Below, piece by piece: positions 1 to 9,385 of a stretch of 24,579 bases of DNA. The DNA is taken from positions 141,999 through 166,577 of the forward strand of contig QKYT01000039.1 in assembly GCA_003550305.1 (NCBI GenBank), given 5' to 3'. How positions within the stretch are numbered: the first letter of the stretch is position 1; every line of letters starts with the position of its first letter. Under the pieces are notes generated by a model. It ran no database searches, was not told where the DNA came from, and worked only from the letters and a program-made list of their open reading frames with translations. The stretch is from Glomus cerebriforme. Taxonomy: Eukaryota > Glomeromycota > Glomeromycetes > Glomerales > Glomeraceae. The translations under genes were made by a program, and so were the position numbers.

Positions 1-18
1 AAAAATGGTTTAAATGAT

Positions 19-37
19 AAAATGACCAGGTCATTTT
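19..37. repeat. 19-bp palindrome with TGACC/GGTCA arms
   Basis: Two perfect 9-base arms (AAAATGACC and GGTCATTTT) surround a single base. It lies outside the matched part of the left inverted-repeat arm. The same TGAC/GTCA words are concentrated near 8.1-8.2 kb and 12.95-13.0 kb, so this may be a fragment of the same dispersed repeat. No function can be assigned. Confidence 0.6.
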
Positions 38-458
38 CGAACGCCGAGCTCCAGTTAAATTTTTTATCGATGCCATAAAATTTAATCTAATATATCCATA
101 TTCAACCAATAAAACTAGATATTTTTTATAACAAAGATTTTTTTTTTTCTATTCTATACTAGAAATTCCATTATCGTTGATAAATCTAGTTTTATAAATA
201 AAAACGCGTTGCATGATTTTTGTTATAATTTTTTTTTTTTGAAAGGGTTAAAGTTTATAAATTAAGTTAAATGGGCTGTAAAAGGCGTTTTAAACTTTAA
301 CCAAATCGACATAAATTATTGGACATGAAAATGACGTAAAAAGTACATCAGTACCATTTTCAAAAAAGATCAAATTAGATTTCTCTCTCCAAAAATTTAA
401 AATTTAATTTATTCAATTCTGATTCATTTAATTTAATAATTTCTTATTATAAAAGAAG

Positions 459-777
459 ATGTCATGGTTTCATTTAAAATCCAGATCTAGAGGATGTCAT
501 TTAATTACTAGAGAAATTGAAAAACAAGTATCTGAAATTGAACAATATAAAATAGGGGTGGTTAATATTTTTCGTAAGTCCTTTGTTAACATTATTTAAC
601 TTAGCAAAAAAAAAATATATACTTCTTAATAACTCGTTTTTTTTAAAAAGTTCAACATACTTCTGCTTCACTATGTCTTAATGAAAATGCTGATCCCAAT
701 GTAAGAGTAGAGCATTAAATAAAATAGTTCCAGAGAATTTACCTTATGTTCATACCGCTGAAGGTCCTGATGACATG
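459..777 (+). pseudogene. YjbQ/UPF0047-like gene, 3'-truncated copy (exons 1-2)
   Basis: Exon 1 (459-573) starts with ATG and encodes a YjbQ-type N terminus including RGCHLIT. The donor is GTAAGT. Intron 1 is 574-650. Exon 2 (651-777) encodes the family hallmarks LQHTSASLCLNENADP and, after a frame change, VPENLPYVHTAEGPDDM. Family members are about 135-140 residues and form trimers around a conserved metal/ligand site; the bacterial YjbQ has been linked to thiamin-phosphate synthase activity. The frame is broken in exon 2 just after the codons for VR (about 705-715): the VR codons run directly into the ALNKIVPE segment in another frame, and the usual short acidic linker is missing. Exons 3 and 4 are absent because the DNA after intron 2 jumps at 810/811 to sequence lying beyond the gene. 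The start codon and canonical H and DP residues are better kept here than in the right copy. Non-functional as it stands. Confidence 0.85.
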
Positions 778-941
778 GTAAAATTTATCAATTATCATTA
801 TTCTTTTATTGAAATAAACGCGTTTTATTTCTATATAACTAATATTCAACTAGAATAAAAAAATAAATCAATATCAAAATCAATTTCCTGGGTGATATAT
901 TCTAAATTTTTAAATTAAAGAAAAATTTAAGAAGGTAATAA

Positions 942-966
942 AAATGTTTACAAAAAGTAAACATTT
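942..966. repeat. Perfect 10-bp hairpin in the inverted-repeat arm
   Basis: The arms AAATGTTTAC and GTAAACATTT flank five A residues. The equivalent hairpin in the right arm (near 22786-22812) is still recognisable but carries a substitution in one arm. It lies between the YjbQ-like gene and the kinase tail in both arms, where the two genes converge, so a role in 3'-end structure is possible but not shown. Confidence 0.6.
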
Positions 967-1703
967 ACTTACTTTCATGGTCATATTGTTTTGAATTCAT
1001 ATACAATATCCAATTCAAATTCATTTTCTTTTGCAACTTAATCTAATAAACAAATGAAAATAAATAAATTAACGTGTGTAAATAGTGTTTATTTTTTTAA
1101 AAAAAAAGATATTTACCATTATTTTCATTTTCGATTAATTTAACCTTCTTAATACTTTTGGCTAAGAATATTTTTTCAATTTAATGAGTATTGATTTCTT
1201 AGATTCATCCTTTTTAAATAAAAAAAAAAAATCATTTCACCATACCACCATTAAAAATATTTTCAATTTGATTATCTTCAAACTTTCTTTTAACTTTAAA
1301 TAAAAAAATATAATTATGAATAAATTAAATTTTATTATTTTTTGTACATTTAATATAATAAATAAATTATTTACCAACTTCTGAAATTATAGATCGACTT
1401 ATTAAACTTCTTGTAGACATCATGCCCTTGAACTCTAAGAAAATTCTATGTTTAATTTTTGATAAACGTTCTTTTAAGTCAGTATATACAGCTATGCATG
1501 ATAAAAGTCATAATAATAATTAAAATTAAATAAATAAAAAATAAACGTTCTTTTAAGAATAAGTTCAAAAATTATCCAATTAAAAAATTTTTCTGAATGT
1601 ACAAGATGATGATCTTGCTAATTAGGTCTGTACAAACGAAGTTTCTAATGTTCACAAAAATCTATTAAGAAAGTCTCAAACATTCTAGATACTTTTTCCT
1701 TAT

Positions 1704-1804
1704 GATTTAGTCCGAATCTTACTAAAATCGAATGTCAAAAAAAAAAAAAAAAAAAAGTATTCTTAATAATTGACATTCCGATTTAGTAATATTTGGATTA
1801 AATC
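1704..1804. repeat. Imperfect 34-bp inverted repeat around an A-rich loop
   Basis: The arm at 1704-1737 pairs with 1771-1804 with about five mismatches. The arms begin with GATTTA and end with AATGTCA on the inner side. The loop is largely a run of A residues. The shape is that of a small foldback or MITE-like element. No target-site duplication was established. Confidence 0.6.
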
Positions 1805-1938
1805 CTATGATATTCATGTGAATAATTATTGATATTTTCTAATGCAGTATTAACTTTACAAATCAAAAATCTCCACGTCAAAATTTGGCGTATAAATAGA
1901 TATTTTTTTCTATTTTGTTAATTTGTATTACTTTCAAA

Positions 1939-2956
1939 ATGTTTCAACGTATTTACATTCCTAAAAGTAATTTTGCCCAATTTGTGCATAAATTCTCATC
2001 CTTTTCGAATGAACAATTGACGGCCAGCTTGACATAATCCGAACAGCAAATAGTACTAATATATCATTTGCTAAGATCATTACTTGACACTTTAAATGTT
2101 GATTTTCTTATTATGAAACTTATTTTTATAGATTAAGAAATAAATGTTAAAAATACTAAAATTGAAAAATTACAAGATGATTTTACTACAATATCTGCGA
2201 AATGGAAAATAATCATAGCAAGATATCTGCAGTTTGTGAAATACTCTCCAAATGAAAAGTGTATTAAATTATAAGTAAAAAAAATTAACTCAAAGAGAAG
2301 CGAAATAATTACACAAGTTGTTAACTGATGCGACGCTAACTCTGAATTGGTTGGAAACTATATTCCTTCCCAGGTACATTACACAAGCATCATGGAATCT
2401 TTTTTCTAATTTACTAAAATAATGACTTTTGTCTATTATAGGGATGTTTTACATTACCTAATGGTGATATTATAGGTCCTGAATTCTGATGTTGCTGTTT
2501 TTCTAACTGCCAGGTTTCTGAATGTTACCAAGTATAAAAAGTTTTGCATTTTTTTTCGTACCATTATTTTTTTTTAAAAAAAAAATTTCTTTATTATTGC
2601 AGGTGGAATACCCTAATAAACGCTCAACAAAATGATTCATATCCACCAATTGCACCAAATTTCATTATAGAATTACGCTCACAAAGTGATTCACTCAGTA
2701 TGTTCATAATAAAATGCTGAGGTGGATTAATAGCGTAAATTGGCAAACTATAATGGTTACTTCATTTTTTTTATTGATTTACTAATTAATATTTTATTGG
2801 GAGAGATGGTTGATTGACAGCTTTTTAAATCCTCCTGAAATAAGAAGATATACCTTAGATGCAAATACTAAACTTTCTACTTGGCAAACGTTAGTGAATC
2901 CTGCACAGATTACATCAAAGATTCTTATAGGATTTATGATAAATTGCATCTTTTAA
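1939..2956 (+). pseudogene. Decayed Uma2 (DUF820)-like PD-(D/E)XK protein gene
   Basis: Several exon-like blocks line up with the Uma2 family order. ATG at 1939 opens 32 codons before a stop. A block ending near 2372 reads LLTDATLTLNWLETIFLP. After an AG acceptor at 2441, GCFTLPNGDIIGPE is followed, one frame over, by DVAVFLTARF. After the acceptor near 2602, a block reads WNTLINAQQNDSYPPIAPNF and then IIELRSQSDSL. A shifted KMLRWINSVNW follows. An open block at 2807-2956 begins WLIDSFLNPPEIRRYTLD and ends near GFMINCI. This matches the family pattern of a DVAF strand, a PDFVIELRS core, KM..WI and WLIDP. The usual PDF is PNF here, so a presumed catalytic aspartate is lost while E-L-R-S remains. 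At least three frame breaks or stops make it non-functional. Uma2 proteins are mainly bacterial, so an ancient transfer is possible but not tested. Confidence 0.65.
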
Positions 2957-3482
2957 TAGAATCAGGTAGTTATTAGCTTTAATGGTTAATGACCGGATGG
3001 TTGAAGTAATTAATAAAATTTTCCATTTTTAGGTTTTATCCAATAGGCAAAATAAATATTTCTTTTCTTTTACTGTAATTTTTTTTCAAAGTTATTAATA
3101 AAATAGACCCTTGGTCAAAACTTTCCATTTGTATGAATTGTGGATTTATTGTTTATGTGTTAAAAGCAAAACATGAAAAGAATCTGACGTTATAATTATT
3201 TCTTAATCTTAAATGAATTAGTATAAATAATGTTGTGCAAATAATTTCTTTCTAAAAGATTATTACTTCCCCATCATAGAATTAGCGCAAAAATAGCATA
3301 AAAGAATTACAAGAATGGGAAAAAATAAAAAGAATGCTCAATGGTATATGCTGTATGTGTTTTGTGTAATATTTCTGATACAGAAATATTTTATTACCTT
3401 ATAGCCAGCAAATGAAGAGTATGAAGAAGTAATGCCAATGAAAATACTGGAGAAAATTTCTGAACAGGCATTATGTAATTAA
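2957..3482 (+). other. Short coding-like scraps downstream of the Uma2-like relic
   Basis: A frame near 3129-3200 reads ICMNCGFIVYVLKAKHEK and contains a CxxC pair. An open block at 3405-3482, preceded by an AG acceptor, reads ANEEYEEVMPMKILEKISEQ and ends in TAA. Neither was matched to a family. They could be 3' exons of the gene above or the remains of a separate gene. Confidence 0.25.
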
Positions 3483-4997
3483 AGTATAAATATTTCAGTT
3501 GCGCTGTGCATTTACAATTAACTAATTTTTTCATTCCAGATCTTATTAATATCCCGATTTTAGTATATGACTTATGTGGAATTCTTAGAAACTAAATCTA
3601 TGAAAAAAATATAAAATCACATTAAATATATATAAAATCTTATATTATTTTATTAGAAGTCTCTTAATTTGATAATGCTATTCTCATAAGTCTTTAATAC
3701 GTTCAAGAAATATATAATTATTTTACAAAAAGATGAATAATCGTCACTCAAATGAAAGTTAGAATAATAAAAAATAAGAATATTCGTATACAAAATTTTT
3801 ATCTTAGTAGAATTCTTAGTGATTGATTTTCTTTTTAAGATAAATATTTCCATTATATGTAATTGTTTTAAATTTTATAATTATATGAATTTCCTTATAA
3901 TATAAATAAAATGATACTATAATTATAATTATTAAACTACATTTAAAAGTCTAAAATATAAGGAAAAAGTAGAAATAAAAAAATAATCCTATACTCACAA
4001 ACCAGTCTGATTCCTATGTATTAACATCATTTAATTTACTAATGACTTTGATAAAAATTTTTCAGTAAAAAAAAAAAAAAAGCTTTAACCAAAAGAATGG
4101 AAATTTGTTAGCTTCTTTAAACATTCAGCCATCAAAGCTAGAAATGACCTAATTCTGTTAAAAGATTTCTTCATTCTTCGTATAATGAATTTCATAATAA
4201 ATCGTTATATTTTTATTTTTAAATTTCGCGAAAATATTCTAAATAACTGTCTTTTTCATAAATAACTCATTTTTTTTAAAAAGAAAAATCTATTACCACT
4301 TTGAAAATAATAAAATAAACCTTTCAACTGAAAAAAAAAAAGATTTCTTTAATGGTTTCAAAAAAAAATCGAAGTATTTTATGTTTCTTAAAGTTATCAC
4401 GAATTTATTAAAATACCTTAGCATTAAGATTTCAGATATTTTAAGGGGAAATTACCTTCTACATCAATTCAATGAATCGAACAAAAAATTTTAGAATCAA
4501 TCAATAATTCAAAAAATCTTTGAAAATAAATGTTGACAGCGTAACCCAATAAATCAGCAATGATGTGAAAATAAGATTATTGATTACATTAAGAATAATT
4601 CTTTTACAATTTTTTTTTATTACACAAACAAATTAATTTTACAAATATTAGATAATTCATTTATCAGTTAAATAAATCAAAAACTGAATATTAGAATCTT
4701 TTTTAAATTTTTGATTACAATAAGATGAAAAAAAAGTTCAAAATTTTTTTAAAAAAAAATAACTCTTAACCTATTGATTATATAGCGAAGTTAGATTAGG
4801 ATAAAAAAAATTCCATTACATGACTCCACATGATAAAATAGTTGGTATACATAAAAAAAAATTTATTTGAATTTTTACACAAAAAAAATTTTTTAAAAAA
4901 AAATCTTGTTCTATTTACTGTATATATCTTTAAAAGATCTAATATTTTGGAATGTAACACATTTCTTTATCTGAGCTAAATATTCTATAAAAGCACT
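3483..4997. other. AT-rich stretch, no gene seen
   Basis: Both strands are dense in stop codons with many A and T runs. The one longer open run (3653-3853, minus) has the composition expected of random AT-rich DNA (Ile, Lys, Tyr, Phe, Asn) and no motif. No RNA gene or clear repeat was recognised. Confidence 0.6.
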
Positions 4998-6193
4998 ATG
5001 TCTGTCTCTGAAGCTAATACACCAACTTCTACCTCTACTTCTGTTACTGGAAATGAGACAGTTTCATTAGCGAACGATATTAAAAAATATGGAAAATATG
5101 GCACGGACAAGCTTATCACGTTTTTGCGGAAACAGAATTTAGGCTTATAAAGGATGATTTTGATATAATCAAAATGAAAGGATTAATGGCTGTGACTTCT
5201 TTGACTTAACCCAGGAAGAGCTTAAACATCATGGAAAGAAATTGGGGTCAGATAAAAGTCTCGTAAAGTTCACTAAGGAGTATAAGGAGAAAAGGTTAAG
5301 GTTGTTCTCTTTGTACAAGACTAAGACTTGAAGCGAAGTATAGAATCCAAAATGGGTGAATAATAGACATACTGCAATTTACACCAACTATATTTTTATT
5401 GCTTATTTTTAAGCTGTTGAACCTTCAGAACTATATAACTAACATAATGTATTTCATTAATTTATAAAGAACCCCACAACATTGATGATAATAATAAAGC
5501 TTTGTTACACTGTCTTAAGGATATATGACTCAGGCTACGCAATATGGAACCTGTTGTTGAAAGTAACAAAGCAATTTGTTGTGAATATATTTTGGCAATC
5601 CTCCATGCATGTATTAATATAGTCAGAGAATTTACTAGAAAAAAAATATCACTAAACCCGCAGTTTGAAGTTGTTGTCAAGAAAAATATGGGTTGTGTGG
5701 ATTATGCATTCCAAGCGCTTTAGGAATTAATTTGGATCATGGAGGGTAAACTATATTAAATTGCTATTGGTTTCGCTCAGGTTAGTAAGCCTATTTTATT
5801 CCAGAGTTTCTTAGGACCTGTTCCATTAACTAATTTGATACCTCTGTTCGTCTACAGAACGTTATACAATGTGAAAGTGCTTTCTAAACTAATAAGAGAA
5901 AATGAAAGGCGGATGATGCTTTCAGTGAGGTATATAACTATCTCTTCAAGATCATGACTCAGCATTTTCTCCTTTACACCCCAGATGGGATTTTCTGCAC
6001 GAGTAAAAATCCATTCAATATTCATTTTGTCAAAACTGCTTTGAAAGAAGGTTCAGAAGATGAAAAGGAGTTGTGTTAAAATGTGAAGCGGATGATGGAG
6101 GTTATTGTTGGGTTATTGAGGAAAAGTGTGGATGTCGAGAAAGAGCCTAAGAATAAAAAGGCTAGGGTCCAAGAATACCTTAAAAAAGAATAA
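4998..6193 (+). pseudogene. Decayed SAM-domain plus PD-(D/E)XK-like gene
   Basis: ATG at 4998 opens 50 codons with a Ser/Thr-rich start, then KYGKYGTDKLITFLRKQNLG and a TAA at 5148-5150. The SAM-like fold continues in other frames as KDDFDIIK and INGCDFFDLTQEELKHHGKK, ending with TGA at 5329-5331. A second part begins near 5461. The open run 5544-5723 reads MEPVVESNKAICCEYILAIL at its start and ends at GCVDYAFQAL. The same frame continues past stops with ELIWIMEGK and IAIGFAQ to a GTTAGT donor at 5781. After the acceptor at 5857 it reads NVIQCESAF, and a C-terminal part ends at 6193. The GxVDY and E-G-K pair resembles the D...ExK core of PD-(D/E)XK nuclease folds, and I recognise the architecture from many predicted Rhizophagus proteins. 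The usual R of GRVDY is C. Several stops are one C-to-T change from Gln or Arg codons. Nuclease activity is inferred, not known. Confidence 0.65.
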
Positions 6194-6310
6194 TTATAGC
6201 ATTATTCCGTAATTGTATATTAGCATAGAACATTATGTGTCATGGGTACAGTCCCGAGCTTTATATTTATTTTACACATGTAATAATAAATTTTTTTTCT
6301 TGGCAAAAGT

Positions 6311-6649
6311 GACCGGCGTACAATTGTTCACACGCACATGATCTTTTTATTTGGACGATCAAAGTTACTGTCCAAAAAAGATGAAATTTTGCACAGTTAC
6401 CGTTCAGATTATCTTTACTATCTCGCAAATGCAAAGCAAACATGAGTACAATATCAATAAAGTATGAGGAATTGTGACAAGTTGTCAAAGTCCTTATTAT
6501 TGTGTATGAAAATGTGGATTTGAAAGACATGGTGGAAAAAATCCTTGGTCATATTATCTGGCACAGAAGCCAGTAGAAACTTTGCAAAGTGGGAAGAATC
6601 AGGGGGAATGAAAAGGGTAAAGTCATTGAGCAATTTCGCAAAGGAATAG
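6311..6649 (+). pseudogene. Unrecognised decayed coding region
   Basis: A single frame shows protein-like composition broken by three stops. It reads DRRTIVHTHMIFLFGRSKLL and then a Tyr-rich segment. After the breaks it resumes with VILSGTEASRNFAKWEES and SLSNFAKE before TAG. In an overlapping frame, VYENVDLKDMVEKILG is also protein-like, suggesting a frameshift near 6540. I do not recognise the family. A minus-strand open run across the same bases looks like its shadow. It could be part of the preceding gene or of a separate one. Confidence 0.35.
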
Positions 6650-6716
6650 ATAGTTGAAACATAGTAACTTCATCATGTAACTCGTGTACTGTATATATTA
6701 TTTTTAACTAACTAAT

Positions 6717-6895
6717 TCAGGTGAAAATCAATTTGGCATCATAATACACATCCGTATGGCATTTGGAGCTAGTAAAACCAATAACTTGAAAATTATCAAG
6801 ATTTTTTTTGATTAACTCATTTTTTCTAATAAAATCTTTTTTACATTTGCTACAGCTACATTTGATAATTCTTTGAATATTTGTTCTACAGACAT
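6717..6895 (-). pseudogene. Small broken coding region, about 59 codons
   Basis: ATG at 6895 reads MSVEQIFKELSNVAVANVKK and then ILLEK. One frame over, at an A run near 6815-6820, it continues with NELIKKNLDNFQVIGFTSSK and CHTDVYYDAKLIFT, and then TGA at 6717. The total length is one base short of a whole number of codons, so a single-base loss in the A run would explain the break. It could also be a sequencing error in a homopolymer. I do not recognise the product, and a spliced continuation is possible. Confidence 0.35.
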
Positions 6896-7442
6896 TTTAT
6901 TTGAGTAGAGTTATATTAAGAACTAAAACTAAAAAGAATTATAAACCAGCCAGGCATTGATAAATGAACTTCCAAACAAACTCAAACTTATGTTATTGCC
7001 AACAAGTATTATCTATGGTATTTTTTTATTGCAGAGGATTCATTACATATTCATAAAACATAAGTTGATAAATTTTTCGTATATGAATGTATGTTGCCAA
7101 TATAAATAATAAAATATAAAAAACAAAAACAGCAAATAATTACTCTTATTCTTTTAGCGGGAGTAGATTATTATTTCTTTATTTACTTGAATAATAATAA
7201 ACAGGGAATTTCTAAACTATTGCAGACTAGTTCTGTTTCAGTTAATGATTTAGATAAAAGATTATGAAAAGATAAAGAAATGTTGAGAAGAATATGTAGA
7301 AGCGGGTAGAGTTGGAGGAAACTTTGTAATACTTGGCAATAGATCAATTAAAGTTTTTCTTGCTAGAAAAAGAACCTAATCAACCCTTTTCATTAAATAT
7401 TGAATCATTTGTCTTTTTCTTATTAAATTATTAATCCATATC

Positions 7443-7910
7443 TTAATCACGATACCAAATTCTTAAACTCTCAAAGAGTTTCTTCAATGGTTCTTCATAT
7501 TGTTTCATTTTATTAGAAAATTGCATTCTTTCGAATCGCTCTTCTGCTTCTGCCAAGGTTCTTACTTGATCGTGAAATTCAACATTACTTTCTTGTCTCA
7601 TTTTATACAACAACTCAAAATCATAGATTGACATTTGAATTTCATCTAAGGTTATCCTCAACTGTGAAATATATTCTATATCTTGACTTCTAAAATTTAC
7701 CTTTTCACAAACAATCTTTTGATCAAAAGCACTCATCAATCTTGTCCAACCACGCACGTCATTATTTGGTGCATTATACCTTAATTTTACTTGAGTAAAC
7801 AATCGACTGATCCAATCCCTCAAACAGTAAATTTCTTTACTCTTTAATGAATCTATTACTTTTTTAGTGAGTTCATGAGTATCACCTATGACTTTATTTT
7901 GATCTTCCAT
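7443..7910 (-). CDS. Helical protein of unknown function, possibly the 3' exon of a longer gene
   Basis: An uninterrupted 155-codon frame runs from ATG at 7910 to TAA at 7443. The product is hydrophilic, rich in Glu, Lys, Arg and Leu, and probably mostly alpha-helical. It has no signal peptide or membrane segment. The C-terminal third, around EAEERFERMQFSNKMKQYEE, could form a coiled coil. The same frame stays open upstream of the ATG to a stop near 8035, adding about 42 codons that include KIIQGLDTDFGRISEI just before the ATG. The true coding exon therefore probably starts further upstream after an intron or has lost its 5' end, and ATG 7910 is only the first Met available. Its composition differs from chance open frames in this AT-rich DNA. 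I do not recognise the family. Confidence 0.6.
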   Translation of the reverse strand: MEDQNKVIGDTHELTKKVIDSLKSKEIYCLRDWISRLFTQVKLRYNAPNNDVRGWTRLMSAFDQKIVCEKVNFRSQDIEYISQLRITLDEIQMSIYDFELLYKMRQESNVEFHDQVRTLAEAEERFERMQFSNKMKQYEEPLKKLFESLRIWYRD

Positions 7911-8099
7911 AATTTCAGATATTCGGCCGAAGTCAGTGTCTAAACCTTGAATGATTTTAACACCACTATTACAAGTGTTGATTATTATTCTTTGTGTAAA
8001 CTTTTTATATTTTTCATTTTCAGTCTTTAAACGTTAAAATGTTTGAGAGTATATATATATATACTTTTATCGAATGAATCATTATTGTTATATGTAGTA

Positions 8100-8235
8100 T
8101 GAATGACGTCATTGACCGTATTTGACTAATGTGGCTTTGTGCAGTATTGGTACATGACATCATATGACCTATATGACTTACATGAGGTCATTTTGTCATT
8201 TAACAAGACCTTATGACTTATGACTTTGTCATATG
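8100..8235. repeat. TGAC/GTCA-rich dispersed repeat, copy 1
   Basis: The words ATGAC, TGACC and GTCAT recur many times on both strands within about 135 bases. The core around 8145-8200 (TTGG, ACATGAC, TGACCT, ATGACTT, GGTCATTTT in that order) aligns with the stretch at 12945-13015. A preceding TA run at 8050-8064 separates it from the coding frame at 7443-8035. No boundaries or coding content were found. Confidence 0.5.
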
Positions 8236-8334
8236 GCTTAACCAATCAAATAACTTTTTAACAAAAAATAGTATTTCAAAAAAAACTTTCTACTATGAAA
8301 TATATATTTTATTTATATTTATACTATTTGCTAA

Positions 8335-9385
8335 TTATCTAAAAAAGAATCCAGTATATATTGATAATTCCAAATTAATCATGAAAAGAGTTTCCAATTT
8401 CCATTTCGCATCTGGATCATCTGCTGGATGAATGTTAACATCATTATTTTTAATCCAATTTTTATAATTAGCTTCTTCAATCCACCAAGAAATAATAGTA
8501 TTCCATTGATTCTCATTTTCTTCTGTATTTAGCTTCCCCTCATCTTTTTTTACTCCTTCTGTGGTATCATTAATATCTTCATCATCATTATCATCATTTA
8601 CTATTATTAATTCCTCTTTATTTTCATTAATAATTTGTAATTGGCTATCATTATCATCAGAATTATCAGGAACAATTGGAATTGCAATGTGAAGTCATTT
8701 CATTTGTTGATCAGTTTGAATAACTTCTTTAATTCAACATTGATATAAAATATCACCACAAATTTGACTCATTGCAAGAACTTTCTTATGCTAAAAATAA
8801 AATAAAAAAATGTTAAAAATAAAATGAATTAAAAAAAAACAACAATTAAATACAAACTTCTAAATGATTTCACCTATTAGTATAGAAAAAACCATTGAGG
8901 ACCATAAACATTCAACTGAAGCAGAGTTTACACAAATACTATAAATATGACTCTTTAGCTAATTCTAGACCAATTCCCGTTGTTGATTTCTAAAAATCCA
9001 ATACATTTCCTTAAAATTGAAGAAAAGAATTATTATCATATGGATCATCTCCTCTTTTTAATTAATTAATTCTGCTAAAATTTTTTTAGCTGAAGTTCCA
9101 AAGAATGCAAGGTAATAATATTTTAATATTGTTCAACATGTATCCATGTTAAATTATTTACTGTTGACCTAAATTTTAATAATTTATAGGATGGGTGAAG
9201 GGCGATGGAAAGTAACAAAACCAATCCTTCCATCTATTTTCCATTCTTGATATCATTTTTTCTGAAAAATTTATATCATAACATTCAGAAAAAAGTTTTG
9301 TGGTATATATAAAACAATATGCCACTTCATAAAGACATGCAATACCCTTTTGTAATTTATTAAGAAATCCACATAAAGGATACAA
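8335..9385 (-). pseudogene. Decayed hAT-family transposase
   Basis: Read right to left, the first block (9385-9176) is open and includes KLFSECYDINFSEKMISRME and NRWKDW, followed by HPINY, the usual RW..W / LHP region upstream of the dimerisation domain. It continues in broken frames with FGTSAKKILAEL, GDDPYDNNSFLQF and the diagnostic NSASVECLWSSM, where SASVERLFS-like is the hAT hallmark. A plausible intron with a GT donor near 8859 and a TAG acceptor near 8791 leads to HKKVLAMSQICGDILYQC. An acidic tail follows, open from 8694 to 8335, with WWIEEANYKNWIKNNDVNIH and HPADDPDAKWKLETLF. There is no intact frame. Stops in the dimerisation region are TGA where CGA is expected. The 5' half with the BED finger and catalytic residues was not found, and no terminal repeats were delimited. 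Confidence 0.75.

Larger units (their letters stand above)
74..1426. repeat. Left arm of a large inverted duplication
   Basis: This stretch matches the reverse complement of the right end of the window in several collinear blocks. Positions 74-810 match 23827-24577. Positions 811-1086 match about 22697-22951. Positions about 1349-1426 match about 22360-22444. Compared with the right arm, the left arm lacks about 875 bases at the 810/811 junction (right 22952-23826). A 17-base stretch at right 24500-24520 is absent here. Positions 1087-1348 have no counterpart in the other arm. The blocks carry the YjbQ-like exons and the tail of a kinase gene, so this is a duplicated genomic segment rather than a simple transposon terminus. 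The arms differ by scattered substitutions and small indels, which argues for an old duplication and not an assembly echo. Confidence 0.9.

Noticed and set aside
705..716. An 11-base GT...AG stretch in exon 2 of the YjbQ-like gene as a micro-intron that would restore the frame.
   Set aside because: It is far too short for spliceosomal removal. A shared deletion or frameshift is simpler.
5462..5680. Minus-strand frame of 72 codons.
   Set aside because: It is the antisense of the SAM/nuclease relic.
6267..6530. Minus-strand frame of 87 codons.
   Set aside because: It is opposite a more protein-like plus-strand frame and shows no motif; treated as a shadow.
8213..8431. Plus-strand frame of 72 codons.
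   Set aside because: It starts inside the TGAC-rich repeat and then overlaps the antisense of the hAT tail; its composition is that of chance AT-rich DNA.
8335..8772. TGA codons in otherwise protein-like sequence could mean TGA is read as tryptophan (mitochondrial or alternative code).
   Set aside because: The neighbouring intact genes use a normal code, and the affected positions match Arg (CGA) in hAT proteins better than Trp. Other stops (TAA, TAG) also occur in the same relic.
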